From Pseudomonas ceruminis (lineage in GTDB: Bacteria; Pseudomonadota; Gammaproteobacteria; Pseudomonadales; Pseudomonadaceae), in assembly GCF_021602025.1 (NCBI RefSeq), contig NZ_BQHW01000044.1:1-33329 (forward strand): DNA of 33,329 bases, written 5' to 3'. This document shows, in pieces, positions 8,835 through 16,596 of the stretch. The notes under the pieces were generated by a model. It was not told where the DNA came from. It worked only from the letters and a program-made list of their open reading frames with translations, and made no database searches. The stretch's first letter is position 1. Each line of letters begins with the position of its first letter. A program made the position numbers and the translations under genes.

Positions 8835-9895
8835 ACAGTTCTGGACAGCTGGTAGGCCTGCCGCCCTTCGCTAACCTTGTCATCCGAAAACTGCAGCGCT
8901 TCGACGAATGCGCCGGCGATGGCCAGGGCGCTGACATCGGGACCCAGTGGTTTGATGTTCTCACCCAGCTTGGGTTGCTCAAGCGAGTTCAGCGAAGCCC
9001 GGCCCAATGGCAGGTCACAGAACAAGGCGAGCAACTCTTGGAGCTTCGGCCAGGCGCACAGCACAGCGAGGATGCTGTGCGGGTAGAAGCCGTCGCTGTG
9101 ACACGGGCTGATGTGGATGGTCTGCGGCTTGAGTGGCTGCTTGAGGGCGGCATCGCAGCGCTGGAGCATGCGGACCAGGTCTTACTGATTGCTCATGGCT
9201 CGATCACTGACGAGGAGGGCGGTGGCGAGGTCTTTCTGAAGGCTCCTGCTGTGCCGTCCGCAGAGCAGCGCGACATGGCTCGTGTATACGACGTCATTGG
9301 TCTGCACCATGGACACCCTGTGGGCGTGCTGCTGACGAACCTGGGTAACATCAAGCGCTTCTCGGACTACCTGGGAGCAGTGGAGCGCGCATTCTTCATG
9401 GTTCCAGGTGAGCCGTCGGATGAAGCCGAAGATGCAGGCGCACCCATCGACGAAGAGTGCCTGTTGAATAAATTCCCGGCGACCAGTACGGAGCATTACG
9501 TTGATCAGTTCCGTGAGGCCTTGATCACGATAGGGGCCTTACCGCGTAATGAGTCTGGTACCTCGGAAGTCGACGAGCTCAGGTCCCAATGCAGCCTGTT
9601 GAGAGCCCAGCTGGCTGAGTTGCCGGCGTACATTGCAGCGCTTGAAAAATTCCGAGCCGAGGATGGCGATTTTGTCCGTCTTGCCGATGTGCTTGCAGCA
9701 CTTTCCGCCTGTGCCGATCGGACCCAGGCTACTGAATTTCGCCTGTTGGTGCACGGCGAGAAGATGCTTGCTGATGACCAATTTTTGGCGGATGACGCGA
9801 CTACCTGGCGCCAGCTTGTAGAAAACCCTGTGTTTATCGGCATGCCCTATTCACGCGGCTTGGTCCCGGTGCGCCGGGTAGCTTCTTCGGCATAA
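8831..9895 (+). CDS. unknown protein with N-terminal winged-helix-like region, 354 aa
   Basis: The start ATG overlaps the preceding stop as ATGA; a longer frame upstream is a shadow of that gene. Residues about 15-75 (WFDVLTQLGLLKRVQRSPAQ, then WQVTEQGEQLLEL) look like a small winged-helix fold. A long middle region follows, then a helical segment (about 240-300, ELRSQCSLLRAQLAELPAYI) that may be a coiled coil. There is no membrane segment. Together with the preceding gene it may form a two-protein module. Family not recognised. Confidence 0.6.
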   Translation: MNSSGQLVGLPPFANLVIRKLQRFDECAGDGQGADIGTQWFDVLTQLGLLKRVQRSPAQWQVTEQGEQLLELRPGAQHSEDAVRVEAVAVTRADVDGLRLEWLLEGGIAALEHADQVLLIAHGSITDEEGGGEVFLKAPAVPSAEQRDMARVYDVIGLHHGHPVGVLLTNLGNIKRFSDYLGAVERAFFMVPGEPSDEAEDAGAPIDEECLLNKFPATSTEHYVDQFREALITIGALPRNESGTSEVDELRSQCSLLRAQLAELPAYIAALEKFRAEDGDFVRLADVLAALSACADRTQATEFRLLVHGEKMLADDQFLADDATTWRQLVENPVFIGMPYSRGLVPVRRVASSA

Positions 9896-9910
9896 GCAAC
9901 ACTTACCTTC

Positions 9911-9934
9911 AACCCGGCCTGGCCGGGTTTTTTT
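9911..9934 (+). terminator. intrinsic terminator
   Basis: AACCCGG and CCGGGTT pair around a short CCTGG loop and lead into a run of seven T residues. It lies 15 bases after the stop at 9895 and closes the two-gene unit. Confidence 0.85.
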
Positions 9935-10057
9935 ATGGGTCGGATCCGGCGCGCAAGCGCGTGCGGTCGATTTTCACTCTCCCGGCACCAGGGCGGGCAG
10001 ATCTTCATGCTCGGTGTGGCTCATCTCATTGGCACTAGGACAACGTCGAGGTATGCC

Positions 10058-10474
10058 ATGATCTGTTTCATCGCGGTTAAAACCAGCTGCACCATTCCTG
10101 AGAAAATGCATGTTCACTCTGTGCTGAATGAGCAAGGCCTTATCGGTAATCGTTACCCCAGGACTATGGAGCAAGTACCTCGCGCAGTTCGCGAGTACTT
10201 CGAGCAGCTTCCGCTCGGTTCCGAAGCAACGAGTATCTTTTCGAACGAGGTGGAAACTTTGTCTGATCGTAAGGCAGCTGCTGACTCTCTCGGATAGGCG
10301 CTTGAAGCATTGCCGGATTCGAAAGTACGAGGCCCCGTTAGGACTGCGCGCATTAAATGTAAATTGGCGGCGCAATACGGTAAGTCGCATGTGGACTTGA
10401 CTGACCGTTACTGCGAAGTGAGCGATCTGCTCCATAAGGGCGGTGTGACAGTCCACTTAAACAAAGGCATGTAA
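10058..10474 (+). pseudogene. small gene interrupted by an in-frame TAG
   Basis: From the ATG at 10058 (GAGG six bases before it) 79 codons run to a TAG at 10295-10297. The same frame then stays open for another 58 codons to TAA at 10472. The downstream text is plausible protein: ALEALPDSKVRGPVRTARIK, then CKLAAQYGKSHVDLTDRYCE. A single change from CAG would explain the TAG. An annotation may show only the first 79 codons, or a longer version starting at 9935 whose extra N-terminus reads poorly. Unknown family. Readthrough or a genuine short product cannot be excluded. Confidence 0.5.
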
Positions 10475-10501
10475 GCGCGCAGCGCTTGATAGGGATCAAA
10501 C

Positions 10502-10654
10502 ATGAAAGCAGATATCAGCAGTTTCGTTAAGCACGCCCGCCGTGTAAATCGGGTATTAATCCTATTGAAGAAACAGGGTGAATACGACAAAGCAATTGAC
10601 TGCAAAAGCATTCGTAACCTTTGGATGTCTGAGGCTCGGCGTTCCGCAGTCTGA
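10502..10654 (+). CDS. small basic protein, 50 aa
   Basis: A 50-codon frame starting ATG behind AGGGATC. The product (starting MKADISSFVKHARRVNRVLI) is basic and helical. It lies 27 bases after the previous frame and 45 bases before the next gene on the same strand. Unknown function; it may be a small regulator or nucleic-acid-binding protein, but nothing proves that. Confidence 0.4.
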   Translation: MKADISSFVKHARRVNRVLILLKKQGEYDKAIDCKSIRNLWMSEARRSAV

Positions 10655-10699
10655 ACAGCTGATTTTCATCAGCGATCGGTCTAACCAATAGGTAACACC

Positions 10700-10897
10700 A
10701 TGACCAACTACAATACGGTTAATACTCACATCAACACAATCCGTGCTGGCGATACAGTCCTACACAACGGCGAACTACGCACCGTCTGCAATTCGGACAT
10801 TAAACGTGGTGGTTTCATGGGTACGTCATTGTTTGGAGACAGCTACCGCTTGGGCACTTTGCCTGTGCAGCTTGTACGCTTCAGCTGTGCCGTATAA
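10700..10897 (+). CDS. conserved small protein, 65 aa
   Basis: TAGGTAA lies before the ATG. The product starts MTNYNTVNTHINTIRAGDTV and contains LRTVCNSDIKRGGFMGTSLF. This compact, conserved-looking sequence is of a type I associate with small genes in Pseudomonas mobile elements. It is probably a beta-rich single-domain protein. No function is known to me. Confidence 0.6.
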   Translation: MTNYNTVNTHINTIRAGDTVLHNGELRTVCNSDIKRGGFMGTSLFGDSYRLGTLPVQLVRFSCAV

Positions 10898-10911
10898 ACA
10901 GGAACTCCAAT

Positions 10912-11244
10912 ATGCAATACAAAGTGAACTACCAGCTTGGTGATAAAAAACGTGAAGCCATTATGGCGCAGATAGAACTGGATGAATGCCGAAATCATTG
11001 TGAAGTGATTGAGGCGGTAGATCGCAGCTGTCAACAGACGTCTGCCTCGGTTTCTCCCTCAGAGATTCAGGAGGACGATGGTTGGACTGAATTCTCCTAT
11101 GGCGGTAAGCGCTGGTCGTTCGATTCCGATCAATTGGCACAATGGGATGAGGAGTTAAAGTATTTTGATTTCCTTGATTACCATTTGCTGATTAATCCCA
11201 CTATTGAGTCAGTCACTGCCTTCATTCAACGTCAAGGTTATTAA
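10912..11244 (+). CDS. hypothetical protein, 110 aa
   Basis: AGGAACT precedes the ATG, 14 bases after the previous stop, so it is likely the last gene of this small operon. The product is acidic, with an aromatic-rich C-terminal half (EEELKYFDFLDYHLL-like text). A strong terminator follows at 11308. Family not recognised. Confidence 0.55.
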   Translation: MQYKVNYQLGDKKREAIMAQIELDECRNHCEVIEAVDRSCQQTSASVSPSEIQEDDGWTEFSYGGKRWSFDSDQLAQWDEELKYFDFLDYHLLINPTIESVTAFIQRQGY

Positions 11245-11307
11245 TACCTTCACCCTACCTCGCGAGCGCTTTGTTGCGTGGCGGGATTCCATATCAACGC
11301 AATACCC

Positions 11308-11332
11308 ACCCGGCCACAAGGCCGGGTTTTTT
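11308..11332 (+). terminator. intrinsic terminator
   Basis: ACCCGGCC and GGCCGGGT form a perfect 8-bp stem around an ACAA loop and lead into six T residues on the plus strand. It terminates the small plus-strand operon that converges on rulB. Confidence 0.9.
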
Positions 11333-11411
11333 GTCCGCGCAATAAAAAGGTACGGTATGACGATATTGACCGAGTGTGCTTGCTAGCGGGTCCAAGCATT
11401 AGTAATTTTAC

Positions 11412-12377
11412 TTATCGGCATTGTACTTTCCATAGCTGTTCCCAACTGGTCATGTAGCTGGGACTAAGGAGTGCTCGGCGCATACCCCAATCTGGTGTCA
11501 GTGGCACAGCAGCAGTCCGCAAGCAATCATGCCCCCAGCGCCGGTTGATTTTGTCCATGGTAGCCATCAATGCATCTGTGCGCTCCGGTTGGCTGGGGGT
11601 GAACAGATCCTGCGTATACTCCCCTCGCTTGCGCAAATCCATTAGAAGGACTTCTGCCTTGCTGTATGCATAGCCCGGCCGGTAGATCCCCTCCAGGGCA
11701 CGCAGCGCGTAGCGGGTGAGCTGACGGACATCATCTGTTGGGTAGGCTGGGATGATAGTTGCAGCATTGGCGTACTTCGGTCCGTCGCCATGGAATGACG
11801 TCTGAATACCGATGCGTAAGGCACCGCAGAGAGAGCGTTGCTTCCGCAGCTTTTCAGCGGCACGGTGAATGTAGGTCGCTAGGGCTTCCTGCAGGCCCTT
11901 GCGGGTATGCACGCGTTGACCAAACATCTTGCTGGTGCAGATTGATTGCTTGGGTGGGGCAGATTGCTCCAGGTCCATGCATGATTCGCCCTGCAGCTCT
12001 CGGATGGTCCTTTCCAGCACGATGCTGTACTTACGGCCCATTGACCGCGCATCAGCTTGAGAAAGCTCCCACGCGGTGCTGATGCCATCACGAGCAAGGT
12101 TGTCGCGCATACGACGACCTATCCCCCATACCTCATCAACCGGCATTCGTCGAAGTAGCCATTCGATTGCCTCAGGCTTGCGCAGGTCTACCACGCCGCC
12201 TGTTTTCTCCCTCCACACTTTTGAGGCGTGCTGCGCCGCCTTTGCCAGGGTTTTGGTATGCCCAATGCCGACGCCCACTGGCAGCGCAGTCCATTGCAGG
12301 ACGCGGGCTTGGATGGCCCGGCCTACCTCAATGATCGGCTCAGGTAGGCCATCGAGCCTGCAGAAGAGCTCATCGAT
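11412..12377 (-). pseudogene. rulB: rulB (UmuC-type Y-family polymerase), 3' portion cut by the island
   Basis: From the Ile-Asp codons at 12372-12377 to the stop, 321 residues match the C-terminal three quarters of UmuC/RulB. They include IDELFCRLDGL, GVGIGHTKTLAKAAQHASK, the helix-hairpin-helix stretch MPVDEVWGIGRRMRDNL, and the little-finger region ending SYMTSWEQLWKVQCR. The reading frame extends 14 codons into the island to an ATG at 12419, but those residues are not RulB. The first 109 residues lie 17 kb away at 29451-29777. Together they give 428 residues, about UmuC length. The fragment lacks the N-terminal palm residues and should be inactive. Confidence 0.9.
12372..12377. other. attL core ATCGAT
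   Basis: ATCGAT encodes the Ile-Asp of the RulB catalytic motif on the minus strand. Outside it (to the left) is rulB; inside it, GTAAAGGAAAG belongs to the island. The identical six bases occur at the other junction (29451-29456), with different neighbouring bases on both sides, so the shared core is exactly six bases. Confidence 0.75.
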
Positions 12378-12395
12378 GTAAAGGAAAGATGTCAA

Positions 12396-12406
12396 CCCAT
12401 GGACAT
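12396..12406. repeat. left subterminal inverted repeat of the island
   Basis: CCCATGGACAT here matches ATGTCCATGGG at 29396-29406 in inverted orientation. It lies 18 bases inside the left core. A local ATGTC/GACAT pair (12389-12393 and 12402-12406) also flanks it. It could be a recombinase binding site. Confidence 0.45.
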
Positions 12407-12574
12407 GAGTGAAGCCCACGCCAACTCTAGTTTCCCGCTGAATACACCATGACCATGGATATCCACCTACGAAGCGCTTTCAGAGCCTAATCTGTCCATA
12501 CCGAAAGCCGCTGTTGACTGCGAGCAGCAGGAGCTGACATCAGGTTAGGGTATAGCCCAGCCTGACACCGCAGC

Positions 12575-12602
12575 TTGTCAACATAATATTATTAGTTATG
12601 AT
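12575..12602 (+). promoter_or_regulatory. possible promoter inside the left island end
   Basis: TTGTCA and TATGAT are spaced by 16 bases in an AT-rich stretch. ATGATT and AATCAT (12598-12615) then form a weak hairpin followed by eight T residues, which could be an attenuator. The 350 bases between the island end and the gene at 12729 hold no other feature I can support. Confidence 0.3.
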
Positions 12603-12728
12603 TACTTTGAATCATTTTTTTTGGACGCTGGCGTAGAATGAGAGGCTCAATCACATGTCATTCCACCGGCTGCTGATGACATTCCTCACTCGAACCCCAC
12701 CGTACCAATTCGAGAGAAGTGACGCTTC

Positions 12729-13139
12729 ATGAAAAATCATCCTGACACAGTTGAGCTGTTACAGAAAATTGATAAGCTGCTGACGGCAGTGGAGTCGTTG
12801 CATAATTGCCTCCAAACCCTCGAAGCTGTACCCAATGACAGTTACGATATTGCCCGTACCCAATTGCGTAATGCGGCCCGCGAGGCCTCGCACGTGATCG
12901 AGCGCCATCGAAGCACGCAAGAACTGAATCAAAAATCAGAGCAAAACGTGCCGCACTCTTTGGCGTTGCTTGCTTCTGCCGAAGCGGCGGAATGGCGCGC
13001 CAATGAACTCAGAAAAAATGGCGATTATGCCGAAGCACGCCAAGCCAGCGAACGTGCCATTACGTTACGCCAAGCGGCATCGGAAGCTGCTGTGATTGAA
13101 CGCCGGCAAGGCATGCACCTTGTGCAGCCAATTGGTTAG
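12729..13139 (+). CDS. hypothetical helical protein, 136 aa
   Basis: The product is almost entirely helical and polar, with coiled-coil-like stretches (TVELLQKIDKLLTAVESLHN near the start; AEAAEWRANELRKNGDYAEA near residue 90, like a single TPR repeat). GAGAGAAGTG lies upstream of the ATG. It ends 14 bases before the antitoxin gene and may share its transcript. Unknown function. Confidence 0.55.
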   Translation: MKNHPDTVELLQKIDKLLTAVESLHNCLQTLEAVPNDSYDIARTQLRNAAREASHVIERHRSTQELNQKSEQNVPHSLALLASAEAAEWRANELRKNGDYAEARQASERAITLRQAASEAAVIERRQGMHLVQPIG

Positions 13140-13153
13140 AAGTAGCAGTCTTC

Positions 13154-13366
13154 ATGGCAACTACCGCAAAAACTCGATCCGTCACCGCTCATGTACCTAT
13201 GCAGTTAGCCGAAAAGGTAGATTTAATGGCTGAGCGGCTGGAGCGCTCCAAGAATTGGATCGTCAAGCAGACTCTGGCTGCTTGGATAGACCAAGAAGGG
13301 GGGCGCAGTCGCCTGACACGCGAAGCGTTGGCCGATGTAGACGCTGGTCATGTGATTGACCACTAA
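13154..13366 (+). CDS. ribbon-helix-helix antitoxin, shortened by a nonsense codon
   Basis: The 70-residue product begins with a ribbon-helix-helix domain: RSVTAHVPMQLAEKVDLMAE, then RLERSKNWIVKQTLAAWID. This is the DNA-binding, autoregulating half of ParD/RelB-type antitoxins. The frame stops at TAA 13364-13366 after DVDAGHVIDH. It continues open for 19 codons (AVQAWADSPNTESPLAIPN) to TGA at 13424, which overlaps the toxin ATG as TGATG. Relatives carry Gln at the stop position. The missing tail corresponds to the toxin-neutralising end in this kind of antitoxin. Confidence 0.8.
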   Translation: MATTAKTRSVTAHVPMQLAEKVDLMAERLERSKNWIVKQTLAAWIDQEGGRSRLTREALADVDAGHVIDH

Positions 13367-13425
13367 GCTGTCCAAGCCTGGGCCGACAGCCCCAACACCG
13401 AATCGCCATTAGCAATCCCGAATTG

Positions 13426-13704
13426 ATGGAGTTGAATTGCACCAGCAAAGCGCTTTCTGACCTTGCTCGCCTATATGAATTTCTGGCGACGGTGGTGGAT
13501 CAGCCTGCCGCTGCTCGTACTGTACAGCAACTAACAGTTGCCCCGACAACGTTGCTGGCAAATCCACGCATCGGTGAGCGGCTAGATGAGTTCGAACCTA
13601 GCGATGTGCGCCGAATCCTGATTGGCCACTACGAGATGCGTTACGAAATTACGGGATCTATCGTCTACCTGTTGCGCGTGTGGCATAAACGCGAGAACCG
13701 ATAG
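13426..13704 (+). CDS. RelE/ParE-family toxin
   Basis: The 92-residue product has the typical fold order of the family. It begins MELNCTSKALSDLARLYEFL, then has LLANPRIGERLDEFEPSDVR, and ends in a beta-rich half with RILIGHYEMRYEI and VYLLRVWHKRENR. It appears full length. The ATG at 13426 overlaps the ancestral antitoxin stop, so I prefer it over the TTG one codon earlier. The family inhibits gyrase (ParE) or cleaves mRNA at the ribosome (RelE); the sequence alone does not tell which. It probably stabilises the island. Confidence 0.8.
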   Translation: MELNCTSKALSDLARLYEFLATVVDQPAAARTVQQLTVAPTTLLANPRIGERLDEFEPSDVRRILIGHYEMRYEITGSIVYLLRVWHKRENR

Positions 13705-13942
13705 ATAAATTTTTAACACAAATCGCATTCTCCGCGACGATTCCAGGGAGAGGATCAGTTCTCCTCAGAGTTGACAGCCAGAGTCTCGTTTCCTCGATAT
13801 TGAATTTCAGACCCTGTATTTCCATAAGAACGAGAAAGTTTCTTGAGATTCGGTAATGCCCGCAGGTAGCACAGTGACGCTCCTCCCAATCGCCAATTGA
13901 CCGTTGCAAACCAGTCTTTTGAGCGCATATCAAGCAGCCCAT
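13658..13942 (-). CDS. zinc-ribbon protein, probably 3'-truncated
   Basis: GGAGGGG seven bases before the ATG is an excellent ribosome binding site. The product starts MGCLICAQKTGLQ and has EERHCATCGHYRIS. This CxxC...CxxC plus YRIS pattern is the zinc ribbon found at the N-terminus of larger uncharacterised proteins. Only 94 residues remain, and the last 47 bases lie antisense within the 3' end of the toxin gene. The tail (SIGSRVYATRATGRR) therefore probably is not native. I read it as the front of a longer gene cut by joining to the toxin module. Confidence 0.5.
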   Translation of the reverse strand: MGCLICAQKTGLQRSIGDWEERHCATCGHYRISRNFLVLMEIQGLKFNIEETRLWLSTLRRTDPLPGIVAENAICVKNLSIGSRVYATRATGRR

Positions 13943-14148
13943 TTACCCCTCCATGGAGCAGCCGTGACTCTTGCGAGGCAGGGACAAAGCACAGTTAGAT
14001 TTTATTGGCAACTTTACGGTAGCTGCTTATCGTGAGAAAGCCATATTCGTAGCGAATATTTTCCTTAAATTTTGGCACTCAACTTAATGAACAAAATCTC
14101 CGAACGTACGTTGGCTGGCTGGAATTTTACGTTGAGCACCACGAAGCG

Positions 14149-14194
14149 GGATCGCTGCCAGCGCCCTTGAAGGGCTCATGGGTGGCGATTTTTT
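14149..14194 (+). terminator. hairpin with T run, possible terminator
   Basis: GCCCTT/AAGGGC forms an inner stem and ATCGC/GCGAT an outer stem with an internal loop, followed by six T residues. It ends directly before the ATG at 14197, so it could terminate upstream transcription or act in the leader of that gene. The 200 bases before it hold no gene I can support. Confidence 0.4.
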
Positions 14195-14196
14195 AA

Positions 14197-14427
14197 ATGC
14201 ACACAGTCTCTACGCTGGCTTCAGATTCGTACCTGGTGGAATTGGTGGAAGCCGTTGAGCTGGCTCGCATTGCTTGGCGGGATACGGTTAATCACCTGCA
14301 ACACGTTTCAGATGACGTTTGGCTGGGTCAGATGGAAGCAGTGGTGTGTCTTGAAATCCAATACAGAACCCAGCAAGAGCAGCTCTGTCGTTACCTCTAC
14401 AAAACAGTAATGAGCAGTGGCGGATAA
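14197..14427 (+). CDS. hypothetical protein, 76 aa
   Basis: A short helical product (SYLVELVEAVELARIAWRDT, then EAVVCLEIQYRTQQEQLCRY). No clear Shine-Dalgarno sequence; the leader is a hairpin with a T run. A terminator-like hairpin follows at 14457. The isolated position between two hairpins supports a small independent cassette. Function unknown. Confidence 0.4.
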   Translation: MHTVSTLASDSYLVELVEAVELARIAWRDTVNHLQHVSDDVWLGQMEAVVCLEIQYRTQQEQLCRYLYKTVMSSGG

Positions 14428-14456
14428 TTGCTGCTCTTGGATAGCGCCAATCATTC

Positions 14457-14480
14457 AAGCCTACGCTGGGCGGGCTTTTT
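14457..14480 (+). terminator. probable intrinsic terminator
   Basis: AAGCC and GGCTT pair around a ten-base loop and run into TTTTT. It lies 30 bases after the stop of the small gene at 14197-14427. Confidence 0.55.
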
Positions 14481-14614
14481 GAGCATCCGAGGGATACGAT
14501 ATCTGACAATCCATTGCCCGACACGGGTTTCAGATTAACCTTACACAGAGCGCTCGCCGAGATGAAGTTGCAGACCGTTTCCATTAAAGTCCTTGTACGT
14601 TACGGTCTCCCTGC

Positions 14615-15805
14615 TCATCTCAGAAGACCATCAGGAACCAGCCTTGCGGGGAGGCGAGTCTTGAACACAGGAGAAAAAATTATCTGAAACGCGGTGCCTC
14701 CAAGGTCTGCGTTGGGCTCATGACTTAGCGAACCATCTAGGTTCTTTACCAGTTCAGTGATCACCTTCATTCCCAGCCCCGACATTTTATGTACATCAAA
14801 GTCAGTCGGGAGGCCTCTGCCATTGTCGCTCACAGTCAAGCAGCATTGGTGCTGATATGGTGTTAAATGAACGTTGATTTTAGAGGCTCCATATTTCAAT
14901 GCATTGGTCACCAATTCGTTAACAATCAGACCGATTCGGCTGAGTTGTTCACTATCCAACGCCAGTGGGACGGCGTCGACTGAGATTACCATCTGGCTTT
15001 CAGATCCCAGCATCGTAGATAAGCCAGCGCACAATTGGACGAGATAGTCAGCACTATCCAGCGTAGAGGCTGCCTTGCCGACATTAATATGTTTATGCAC
15101 ATTGGCTACAGCAAATATCTTGGTTGCCGCTCTGGAAATCTCCTTAGCCGCTTCAGAGCTGCCCAGCTGAGCACTTTGAATGCTCAACATCGACACAATC
15201 AGATGAAGGCTATTCATCACACGATGGTCGATTTCTTCGGCCATTAAGTGGGAATGATTCAGCGCCGCTTCCTTTTCCGCGATGGATCGCATAGCAGACA
15301 GGCGCAGCTCCAGTTGATCCATCACAACGCTTGCAAGATCCGTCAATGTGTCTAGCTGGTCTTGGGTGACCGTACGCGGCTGCGTGTCCAAAACACATAG
15401 CGTGCCAAGATTGAAACCGTCGTGGGTATGAAGCGGTACTCCCAAATAAAACTGTAACCCGAATTCGCCTGCGACGAGGGGATTAACGAGCGTACGAGGG
15501 TCGTGTCTAGCGTCCGTTACTAACCAAGGTTCTGCCTGGAGGATCGCGGAAGAACAAAGGCCTGAATTGCGGGGAATTTGTTTTACGTCGAGTCCGTGAT
15601 GAGATTTGAACCAGATTCGGTCTGTATCGACGATGCTCACGATTGCTATCGGAGTTCCAAGAAGACGAGCTGCTATCGCGGTCACACGATCAAATGCGCC
15701 ATCCGGAGGCGTGTCTAGGATGGCGTACCTGCGAACAGCGTTCATCCTGAGCGCTTCCTCTTGAGCGGACTTACTAGAACTGACGGGATGAGTCACGGTG
15801 TTCAT
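14615..15805 (-). CDS. soluble sensor histidine kinase, GAF-HisKA_2-HATPase
   Basis: The 396-residue protein has an N-terminal GAF domain (about residues 20-170, starting RRYAILDTPPDGAFDRVTAI; LGVPLHTHDGFNLGTLCVLD inside). A HisKA_2-type dimerisation helix with phospho-acceptor H194 (EEIDHRVMNSLHLIVSMLSI) follows. The C-terminal ATPase domain has the N-box NELVTNALKYGA, G1 box SDNGRGLP and G2 GLGMKVI. There is no membrane segment, so it senses a cytoplasmic signal. No response regulator gene lies beside it, so its partner is probably encoded elsewhere. GTG at 15814 is an alternative start. Confidence 0.88.
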   Translation of the reverse strand: MNTVTHPVSSSKSAQEEALRMNAVRRYAILDTPPDGAFDRVTAIAARLLGTPIAIVSIVDTDRIWFKSHHGLDVKQIPRNSGLCSSAILQAEPWLVTDARHDPRTLVNPLVAGEFGLQFYLGVPLHTHDGFNLGTLCVLDTQPRTVTQDQLDTLTDLASVVMDQLELRLSAMRSIAEKEAALNHSHLMAEEIDHRVMNSLHLIVSMLSIQSAQLGSSEAAKEISRAATKIFAVANVHKHINVGKAASTLDSADYLVQLCAGLSTMLGSESQMVISVDAVPLALDSEQLSRIGLIVNELVTNALKYGASKINVHLTPYQHQCCLTVSDNGRGLPTDFDVHKMSGLGMKVITELVKNLDGSLSHEPNADLGGTAFQIIFSPVFKTRLPARLVPDGLLR

Positions 15806-16596
15806 AGTGTGCACTCACAGGAATAAGGCCAGTAGCTGTGCTCTCGGGTTCGATGGAATGCCCCAAAAAAATTGGAACTTTTCTATGGCCTCGCGCACAG
15901 GGAGCAAATTGGATGATAGCAGAGTGTGCATTGCTACACTATTACGTGCGGAACAGCTGGACATCCTACGCTGCGCTCAGTGCGCCGGTATCTTGTGGTT
16001 AGAAGAAACCAAAAGGTTAGCGTACGTTTTTTCCGGGTTCTCTCGGCCGCCTTCCGGAACACCCCGGATGGCAGAAGTCCGCATCCGACACTAGGTTCAC
16101 GCCAGCATGACGATAAGCCTGGACGATCAAACGCGAGCAGAACTGCCTCCGGTCGGCCACGAAGGCAGCTAACAGTAACCGTCTGGCCAACTCACCGCTC
16201 AGCACACAGACCAGCTCGAACAGGAATGAATGGAAAGCAAAGTCTTGCCCGCAGGTATACCGATTGACTAAGCCTATATCTGACGTAGCTCATGCAGAGC
16301 TTGGCAACGGGTCGCAATCGGCGACGGCTTCATTGTATACTTCGGTTCCGCATACCCCTTGAGCACAGGAACATCAGCATGACTGTACTCCAAACGATCT
16401 ACTGGCAGCCTACGCCGCCTTAGCGCTACGCCCCCCTCGCAACACCTGCTTCCGCTAGTCTCGCTCGCGGGCGCACACTGCTGTACGCCTGGTTTTTGCA
16501 CCTCAAGCACACAGCAAAAAATCCTCAAAATTTGAACTTGTATCGATTCGTTCGCCATTCCTTTGGCGTGCGCGATGCTTTGCCTTGGATATTCTG
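15806..16596. other. 790-bp stretch without a supported gene
   Basis: Several short frames exist on both strands, but none has a convincing ribosome binding site or recognisable protein text. The sequence has the look of decayed or rearranged DNA between two cargo modules. It must contain the promoters of the kinase (leftward) and of SulP (rightward). I cannot assign either with confidence. Confidence 0.5.

Noticed and set aside
12378-12419. In-frame ATG giving the rulB 3' part an apparent complete ORF of 335 codons
   Set aside because: The first 14 codons are island sequence without an RBS; the protein would lack the polymerase N-terminus, so it is treated as a gene fragment.
14149-14194. 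Hairpin considered as an integron attC-like site
   Set aside because: No integron integrase is present, the core site sequences are not evident, and no array of similar sites was found; a terminator explains it better.
15926-16558. Short frames on both strands between the histidine kinase and SulP
   Set aside because: No ribosome binding sites, no recognisable domains, compositions typical of non-coding frames.
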